DNA of 64,000 nucleotides from JAIBJN01 sp963775625. GTDB taxonomy: Bacteria > Actinomycetota > Thermoleophilia > Gaiellales > Gaiellaceae. Both the position numbers and the translations under genes were made by a program. Below are positions 60,199 to 64,000 of the stretch, in pieces. Under the pieces are notes generated by a model. That model was given only the letters and a program-made list of their open reading frames with translations, did no database searches and had not been told where the DNA came from. Position 1 is the stretch's first letter; each line of letters starts with the position of its first letter. The stretch is taken from contig CAVZJM010000002.1 of assembly GCA_963775625.1 (NCBI GenBank), positions 62,001 through 126,000 of the forward strand, written 5' to 3'.

Positions 60199-60888
60199 AT
60201 GACGAAACGGACGATCCTCCTGATCGAGGACGAAGAGGCGATCTCCGAGCCGCTCGCGGCCGCGCTCGCGCGAGAGGGCTTCGATGCCCTGGTGGCCGGG
60301 ACGGCCGCGAAGGGCTTCGAGCTCTTCGAGACCCGCACGCCCGACCTCGTCCTCCTCGACGTCATGCTCCCGGACGGGGACGGTCGCGACCTCCTGCGGC
60401 GCATCCGGGAGACCTCGCGTACGCCGGTGGTCATGCTGACCGCGCGCGGCGAGGAGATGGACCGGGTGCTCGGGCTCGAGCTGGGCGCCGACGACTACGT
60501 GACGAAGCCGTTCAGCGCCGCGGAGCTGGCCGCCCGCGTCCGGGCCGTGCTCCGCAGGGCGGGCGAGGCCGCCGCGCCGGCAGGGGCCGTGCTCGAGGCC
60601 GGCGACGTCCGCATGGACCTCGACACGCACGCGGCGACCCGCGCGGGAGAGCCGCTCGAGCTGACGGTGAAGGAGTTCGAGCTCCTGCGCGTCCTGCTCG
60701 AGCACGCGGGCAAGCTCGTCAAGCGGAACGACCTGGTGCACGAGGTCTGGGATCCCGCCTGGTTCGGCTCGACCAAGACGCTCGACGTCCACGTGAGCGC
60801 GCTGCGAAAGAAGCTCGGCGACGACCCGGCCGCGCCACGCTACATCCACACCGTGCGCGGCGTCGGCTTCCGCTTCGAAGCGCCGTGA
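60199..60888 (+). CDS. OmpR/PhoB-family response regulator, 229 aa
   Basis: Receiver: ILLIEDEEAISEPLAAALAR, Asp in LVLLDVMLPDGDG, Lys in YVTKPFSAAELAARV. Winged helix: LELTVKEFELLRVLLEHAGK, DVHVSALRKKLGDDPAAPRY. Intact. Coupled to the kinase gene by a four-base overlap. Confidence 0.93.
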   Translation: MTKRTILLIEDEEAISEPLAAALAREGFDALVAGTAAKGFELFETRTPDLVLLDVMLPDGDGRDLLRRIRETSRTPVVMLTARGEEMDRVLGLELGADDYVTKPFSAAELAARVRAVLRRAGEAAAPAGAVLEAGDVRMDLDTHAATRAGEPLELTVKEFELLRVLLEHAGKLVKRNDLVHEVWDPAWFGSTKTLDVHVSALRKKLGDDPAAPRYIHTVRGVGFRFEAP

Positions 60889-62291
60889 CCTTTCGGGCGC
60901 GCCTCGTCCTCGCGGCGGCGTACCTGCTCGCCGCCGTCGTCGTCGCCCTGGCGGTGCCCCTCGCGCTCAGCGTCGACCGCCGCGCGACGTCCGAGCTGGA
61001 GTCGGACGTCGTCGCGGACTCGGCGTTCCTGTCGGGACGAGTCGCCGACCTCGTTCGCCTCGGCGCCACCAATCAGCTCGCGGACGTCATCGGGGCGGCC
61101 ACGGTCGGTACGGGCGCACGCACCGTCGTCGTCGACTCGAGCGGGCTCGCCCTGGCGGATTCGGCGGGCGCCGCGCCGGTGGGCGAGGCGTTCGCCACGG
61201 CGGAGCGGCCGGAGTTCCAGCCCGCACTGGACGGGCGCGTCGACGTCCGGGAGCGCCACAGCGACACGCTCGGCGAGGACCTGCTCCTCGTGACCACGCC
61301 GGTGACCGACCGCGGCGAGGTGATCGGCGCCCTGCGTGTCTCGGCCCCGCTCGGCGAGGTCGACGCGGGCGTCCGCTCGAGCTGGCTGGCGCTGGCGCTC
61401 ATCGGCCTGGCCGTCGTGGCGGCCGGCCTCGTCCTGGCGTGGATCCTGGCCGGCTCGCTGGCGCGCCCGGTAGAGAAGCTCCGAGCCGCGGCCGGCCGGC
61501 TCGGCCGCGGGGACCTCGACGCGCGCGTCGAGCCCGAAGGCCCGCAGGAGATCGACGAGCTCGGCAGGTCGTTCAACCGCATGGCCGGCGAGCTCTCGGC
61601 CAACCTCGCGGCCCAGCGGGACTTCGTCGCCAACGCCTCGCACCAGCTGCGAACGCCGCTGACCGGGATAAAGCTCCGCCTGGAGGCGATCAGAGCCGAG
61701 GGCGGGACCGCGGCCGAGCAGGCGCTGAAGGCCGAGGGCGAGCTCGACCGGCTGAGCGCGCTCGTGGACGACCTCCTCGGGCTCGCGCGCGCCGCTGCCG
61801 ACCGCACTCCCGGCGAGAGCGTCGAGCTCGGCGAGGCCGTGCGCGCCGCCGGGCGGCGCTGGGCGGAGCCCGCCGCAGAGGCCGGCCACGACCTCACGGT
61901 CGGCGACGCGGCCGGCGGCAAGATCTGGGCCGCTCAGACCGACGTCGCCCACATCCTCGACAACCTGCTCGAGAACGCGATCCGCTACTCGCCCCGCGGC
62001 GCGCGGATCGAGGTCGAGCTCGACCGGAACGGCGGCCGCCCCGGATTCGTGGTCTCGGACACGGGCCCGGGCATCGCGGCCGAGGAGCGGGCGCATGTCT
62101 TCGAGCGCTTCTACCGCGGCGCAGGGGGCCGAAGTGCGGGGCCCGGAACCGGGCTCGGGCTCGCCATCGTCGCCGAGCTCGTCGAGCGGTGGGACGGCCG
62201 GGTGGAGCTCCTCGACGGCCCGGGCACGCGCGTGCGGGCCAACTTCCCCGCCGACCCTGCCGACTCCTCACCTCCCGCTCACCATTCCTGA
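60885..62291 (+). CDS. HAMP-domain sensor histidine kinase, 468 aa
   Basis: First helix (residues 5-28), extracytoplasmic sensor region (30-155), second helix (165-188), HAMP (GSLARPVEKLRAAAGRLGRG), HisKA (RDFVANASHQLRTPLTGIKL), HATPase with N-box DNLLENAIRYSPRG, G1 VSDTGPGIAAEE and G2 GPGTGLGLAIVAEL. Phosphorylates the partner encoded upstream. It likely senses the envelope; two Asp-rich exported proteins follow. Confidence 0.93.
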   Translation: MTFRARLVLAAAYLLAAVVVALAVPLALSVDRRATSELESDVVADSAFLSGRVADLVRLGATNQLADVIGAATVGTGARTVVVDSSGLALADSAGAAPVGEAFATAERPEFQPALDGRVDVRERHSDTLGEDLLLVTTPVTDRGEVIGALRVSAPLGEVDAGVRSSWLALALIGLAVVAAGLVLAWILAGSLARPVEKLRAAAGRLGRGDLDARVEPEGPQEIDELGRSFNRMAGELSANLAAQRDFVANASHQLRTPLTGIKLRLEAIRAEGGTAAEQALKAEGELDRLSALVDDLLGLARAAADRTPGESVELGEAVRAAGRRWAEPAAEAGHDLTVGDAAGGKIWAAQTDVAHILDNLLENAIRYSPRGARIEVELDRNGGRPGFVVSDTGPGIAAEERAHVFERFYRGAGGRSAGPGTGLGLAIVAELVERWDGRVELLDGPGTRVRANFPADPADSSPPAHHS

Positions 62292-62317
62292 AGACACGCC
62301 TTGCTAGCGTCGAGACC

Positions 62318-62734
62318 ATGAGCCGCGCACGTGTGCTTCTTCTCGCTCTCGTGGGCCTGGCGCTGCCCGTGGGCCTCGCGCTCGGGGTCTACGTCGCCTC
62401 GGCCGGCTCGCTGACGGTGGTTCCGGCCGTGGTCGAGGCGCCGGAGAGGATCGCCCGGGCGGCTGCGACGACGACCGAGGCCGAGACGACGACCTCCCCC
62501 GGAGGAACGACGACCGCGGCCGGGACGGGCCGTGACGACCTCCCGGGGAAGTGCAAGGACCCGGATCACCGGCTCGACCCGGACTGCGACCCCCGCTCGG
62601 CGGACGACGACGACGGCGACGACTCGAGCGGCGAGGGCTCCGGCGGGGACGACGACTCGAGCGGGCCCGGCTCGGGAGACGACGACGGCGGGGACGACGA
62701 CTCGAGCGGCCACGGCTCGGGCGACGACGACTAG
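62318..62734 (+). CDS. Asp-rich exported protein, 138 aa
   Basis: Signal peptide or anchor (VLLLALVGLALPVGLALGVY), a Thr-rich linker, a Cys pair (PGKCKDPDHRLDPDCDP) and a tail of repeats of Asp, Ser and Gly (DDDSSGPGSGDDDGGDDDSS). The pI must be very low; calcium binding is possible. TAGCGT lies seven bases before ATG (leaderless). Confidence 0.7.
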   Translation: MSRARVLLLALVGLALPVGLALGVYVASAGSLTVVPAVVEAPERIARAAATTTEAETTTSPGGTTTAAGTGRDDLPGKCKDPDHRLDPDCDPRSADDDDGDDSSGEGSGGDDDSSGPGSGDDDGGDDDSSGHGSGDDD

Positions 62735-62865
62735 CGCCAGTCCGTCCCGCCTACCGTTTCCTTACCGAGCCCGCGCAGAGTCTTCACGACGCCCGGGGGC
62801 GCGCTTTTCCCGGCCCCTCCTAGCCTCGGAGGAGCAGTTATCGCTCACCGAGCAAGGAGGATTCC

Positions 62866-63294
62866 GTGTCCACGTTCATGAAGATCATGCTGGTACCCGC
62901 GCTCGTCGTCGCCTTCAGCGTCGGCGTGGCGATCGCGGCCGGCGGAGGCGACGGCTCCAGCAGCCCGCTCGCCCAGGTCGCCCCGACGACCTCGACGATC
63001 GACTCGACGACCACCACCACGACCACGACCGAGGACGAAGCCGAGGATGTCAGCGGCCCCTGCGACGAGGCGGAGCACGCTGCCGATCCGCGCTGCACCG
63101 GCGCCGGCGACGACCCTGACGACGACACCTCCGGCCCCGGCCGGGACGACGACGACCACGGAGACGACGACCGGGGCGACGACGACAACTCGGGCCCCGG
63201 GTCACAGAGCTCTGGTCCCGGCCACGGCGGCGACGACGACGACGAGAGCGACGACCACGGCGGCCACGGCGGCGGCGAGGACGACGACCGCTAG
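62866..63294 (+). CDS. Asp/His/Gly-rich exported protein, 142 aa
   Basis: Signal peptide (IMLVPALVVAFSVGVAIAAG), Thr run, Cys pair (GPCDEAEHAADPRCTG) and an Asp/His/Gly tail (GRDDDDHGDDDRGDDDNSGP, HGGDDDDESDDHGGHGGGED). Same plan as the protein at 62318, so the two are tandem relatives. Added His suggests divalent-metal binding. AAGGAGG lies six bases before the GTG start. Confidence 0.7.
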   Translation: MSTFMKIMLVPALVVAFSVGVAIAAGGGDGSSSPLAQVAPTTSTIDSTTTTTTTTEDEAEDVSGPCDEAEHAADPRCTGAGDDPDDDTSGPGRDDDDHGDDDRGDDDNSGPGSQSSGPGHGGDDDDESDDHGGHGGGEDDDR

Positions 63295-63381
63295 ACCCCG
63301 GGGGCGGGGTGGCCGAGGGGCCTCCCCGCCCTCAAGCTCGACAGACCAGGACGGCTCGGACAGACTGTCGAGTGAGACCCG

Positions 63382-64000
63382 ATGAGCGCGAAGCCCGACG
63401 AGGCGAAGGCCGGTCTGATCGAGAAGACCGTCGAACACGCGCGCGCGAAGCTCCCCGCGGAGCAGGCGGCGCGGCTCGAGGCCTTCATCCGCATGTACTA
63501 CGGCGCCGTGGCGGCCGACGACCTCCTGGAGCGCTCGATCGGCGACCTCTACGGCGCGGCGCTCGGGCATCTGAACTTCGGCTCACGGCGCAAGACGGGC
63601 GAGCCGAAGGTGCGCGTCTACACGCCGCAGCTCGAGGAGCACGGCTGGACGTCTCCCCACACCGTGGTCGAGATCGTCAACGACGACATGCCCTTCCTGG
63701 TCGACTCGGTGAGCATGGAGCTGAACCGGCTCGGCAGCGGCGTCCACCTGATCATCCACCCGGTCGTCCGGGTGCGACGGGACGCCGAGGGTCGCTTGCT
63801 CGAGGTCCTTCCGCACGACGCCGAGGCCCCTGACTGCAGGCTCGAGTCCTTCATCCACGCCGAGATCGTGCGCGAGAGCGACCCGGCGCACCTCGAGCAG
63901 GTTCGCGCCGGGCTCGAGCGCGTCCTTGCCGACGTCCGGGCGGCGGTGGAGGACTGGCGCGAGATCGTCGAGCGCGGGCGCGAGGTCGTCGCCGACCTCG
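63382..64000 (+). CDS. gdh: NAD-specific glutamate dehydrogenase (large type), 5' part
   Basis: The frame is open from ATG 63382 to the end of the window (206 codons). The sequence matches the N-terminus of the 180-kDa class: FIRMYYGAVAADDLLERSIG, TVVEIVNDDMPFLVDSVSME, LGSGVHLIIHPVVRVRRDAE, FIHAEIVRESDPAHLEQVRA. These ~1600-residue enzymes convert glutamate and NAD to 2-oxoglutarate and ammonium and carry ACT-like regions in this part. The catalytic domain lies beyond the window. Confidence 0.88.
   Translation, partial: MSAKPDEAKAGLIEKTVEHARAKLPAEQAARLEAFIRMYYGAVAADDLLERSIGDLYGAALGHLNFGSRRKTGEPKVRVYTPQLEEHGWTSPHTVVEIVNDDMPFLVDSVSMELNRLGSGVHLIIHPVVRVRRDAEGRLLEVLPHDAEAPDCRLESFIHAEIVRESDPAHLEQVRAGLERVLADVRAAVEDWREIVERGREVVADL

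Overview
The window is GC-rich DNA with dense coding and many GTG starts. Many genes carry a TANNNT -10 box only 5-8 bases before the start codon, which points to leaderless transcription. Protein content (ATP-grasp with a radical-SAM neighbour, FIST protein, ANTAR regulator, NAD-type formate dehydrogenase, large NAD-glutamate dehydrogenase, many small zinc-ribbon and coiled-coil proteins) fits a soil or sediment actinobacterium. A Thermoleophilia-like lineage is my inference, not something proved by the sequence.

Region 1 (1-35 kb) is accessory. Ordinary genes (alpha/beta hydrolases, a two-component system with an ABC exporter, FIST, formate dehydrogenase, ATP-grasp, Nfu-type Fe-S protein, an XRE regulator, a sigma factor, cupin, ANTAR regulator, flippase-like membrane protein, CBS protein) are mixed with wreckage of integrated elements. 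The wreckage includes six 3'-end pieces of tRNA genes (one T-arm-like, one Leu-like, one Thr, three Val), two tyrosine-recombinase fragments, a RepA-like ATPase fragment, three relics of one conserved element gene, four copies of a roughly 40-56 bp dispersed repeat, and a cluster of three ACTAGGCGGAAG repeats. Only one complete tRNA (Asp) is present, at 37.46 kb. The region looks like a long-used integration hot spot.

Region 2 (35-44.6 kb) holds chromosomal-type regulation and detoxification genes: an ArsR-SRPBCC fusion with an operator inside its own promoter, a methyltransferase, tRNA-Asp, a cyclase-family hydrolase, an MFS transporter fused to a cyclic-nucleotide-binding domain, an SRPBCC/MarR pair behind a palindrome, two VOC proteins with an AraC regulator, and a WYL regulator divergent from a DUF1579-like gene.

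Region 3 (44.7-52.6 kb) is a potassium-uptake locus: sensor kinase with DUF4118, response regulator (KdpE), two tiny membrane proteins (one KdpF), then KdpA, KdpC, KdpB, and last a separate KdpD N-terminal domain. KdpD is thus split across the two ends of the locus. This stretch carries many single-base frame changes although all catalytic motifs survive; kdpA, in the middle, is intact.

Region 4 (52.8-64 kb) is cell-surface biology: a secreted collagen-like/lamin-tail-like protein, a DMT transporter, a reverse-strand cluster (membrane protein, two glycosyltransferases, a multi-pass membrane protein, a polysaccharide deacetylase), an SGNH-type exported protein with an OmpR/EnvZ-like two-component pair, two Asp-rich exported proteins, and the 5' end of a large NAD-glutamate dehydrogenase running off the window.
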